DNA of 64,000 nucleotides, taken from the NCBI RefSeq assembly GCF_011801125.1, contig NZ_CP046171.1, positions 4,464,001-4,528,000 on the forward strand, read 5' to 3'. Positions 63,525 through 64,000 of the stretch are shown piece after piece. Position 1 is the first letter of the stretch. The number at the start of each line of letters is the position of its first letter. The notes below the pieces were generated by a model, which did not search any database, was not told where the DNA came from, and saw only the letters and a program-made list of their open reading frames with translations. The position numbers and the translations under genes are program-made. The DNA is from Nocardia brasiliensis. GTDB lineage: Bacteria; Actinomycetota; Actinomycetes; Mycobacteriales; Mycobacteriaceae.

Positions 63525-64000
63525 CGCGGAACCTCGGACGGGAACGCCGTGAGTGCTGCTTTCGCGGCGCGTGCGATCAACGCATTGTCGTAGGTGGCAT
63601 CGGCCTGCAGACGGGTGGACAGCACCGAGAGCACGATCGGGGCGCGGTTGGGCGGCCACACGACAGCGATATCGTTGCGAGTGCCGTGTTCGCCGCCGCC
63701 GGTTTTGTCACCGACGAGCCAGTCCGAGGGGGCACCGGCTCGGATCAGTTCGCCACCGGTGGTATTCGTGCGCAGCATCTCGACGAACAACGCGCGATCG
63801 TCGGCCGGCAACACGTTGCCCAGTGCGTAGGACCGCAGGTCTGTGGCCAGCGCACGGGGGGTGCTGGTGTCGCGGGTATCACCGGGGACCGCAGTGTTGA
63901 GTTCGGGCTCGGTGCGGTCCATCTGGGTAACCTGGTCACCGATACCACGCAATTTCTGCTCGAGTCCCTTCGGTCCTCCCAACTGGTCGAACAGCAGGTT
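63521..64000 (-). CDS. Class A beta-lactamase, C-terminal part (5' end outside the window)
   Basis: The visible ~159 residues contain the omega-loop Glu166/Asn170 region (EPELNTAVPGDTRDTSTP) and the KTG motif (VGDKTGGGEHGTRNDIAVVW), with the helical end typical of class A enzymes. It hydrolyses beta-lactams outside the cell. The SxxK and SDN motifs lie beyond the window. Nocardia class A enzymes (FAR-1/AST-1 group) are the likely relatives. It is the upstream partner of the penicillin-binding lipoprotein gene. Confidence 0.92.
   Translation of the reverse strand, partial: NLLFDQLGGPKGLEQKLRGIGDQVTQMDRTEPELNTAVPGDTRDTSTPRALATDLRSYALGNVLPADDRALFVEMLRTNTTGGELIRAGAPSDWLVGDKTGGGEHGTRNDIAVVWPPNRAPIVLSVLSTRLQADATYDNALIARAAKAALTAFPSEVPR

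Noticed and set aside
1..64000. tRNA or rRNA genes and CRISPR arrays
   Set aside because: I saw no cloverleaf-type T-loop sequences, rRNA motifs or regularly spaced short repeats; a tRNAscan or CRISPR search was not possible here.

Overview
The window is high-GC actinobacterial DNA, most likely from a Nocardia or a close Nocardiaceae relative. The evidence is a complete yrbE/mce lipid-import operon with a Mce-associated protein, a class A beta-lactamase, a DUF2599 secreted protein, many GTG starts and dense insertion sequences. No rRNA, tRNA or CRISPR array was seen.

Layout. 1-1773: the end of a mevalonate-pathway operon (HMG-CoA reductase C-terminus, complete HMG-CoA synthase). 1801-4536: two identical IS3-family copies in direct orientation, each with its own 3-bp target duplication. 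4615-7007: an XRE/TPR regulator divergent from a creatininase-family amidohydrolase. 7013-11111: an insertion-sequence graveyard (IS5-, IS110- and IS3-type remnants, the last cut by an intact IS30-family element). 11137-14865: a HAD-like protein, decayed genes, a small exported protein and a Tat-exported flavoprotein truncated by another IS3-type remnant. 15076-19191: an extended SDR, an MMPL transporter and an exported protein. 19513-22332: a secreted cystatin-like protein, decayed genes, a TetR regulator and another exported protein. 22576-27569: a compact Tn7-like transposon (tnsA-tnsB-tnsC-tniQ, translationally coupled) without recognisable cargo; its TniQ has an ankyrin tail. 28315-34213: a six-gene catabolic operon (MDR dehydrogenase, SDR, SnoaL-like, GMC oxidoreductase, amidohydrolase, metallo-beta-lactamase-fold hydrolase). 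36039-53909: a lipid uptake and oxidation locus. 53902-58288: an AarF/UbiB kinase-like protein, Old Yellow Enzyme, MerR regulator and alcohol dehydrogenase. 58289-64000: decayed genes, small secreted proteins (one a TIL-type protease-inhibitor gene with a one-base frameshift), a penicillin-binding lipoprotein and a class A beta-lactamase cut by the window end.

How genes work together. From 51069 down to 38746 an operon runs SDR-SDR-Baeyer-Villiger-type monooxygenase-esterase-yrbEA-yrbEB-mceA-F with stop/start overlaps at nearly every junction; a second monooxygenase-SDR pair follows at 38548-36039. A 20-bp operator-like sequence (GATTGCA...TGAAA) lies before the operon, before the second pair, and between the TetR gene and the divergent methyltransferase-SRPBCC-Mce-associated genes, so these probably form one TetR regulon for uptake and Baeyer-Villiger-type breakdown of a lipid. 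A different motif, TAnCGnCGATA, occurs twice before the TetR gene at 20841 and three times before the catabolic operon at 28315, linking that regulator to an operon now separated from it by the Tn7-like element.

The most unusual items are the bacterial type-2-cystatin-like protein, the TIL-type inhibitor, the cargo-less Tn7-like element with the TniQ-ankyrin protein, and the mce/Baeyer-Villiger regulon.
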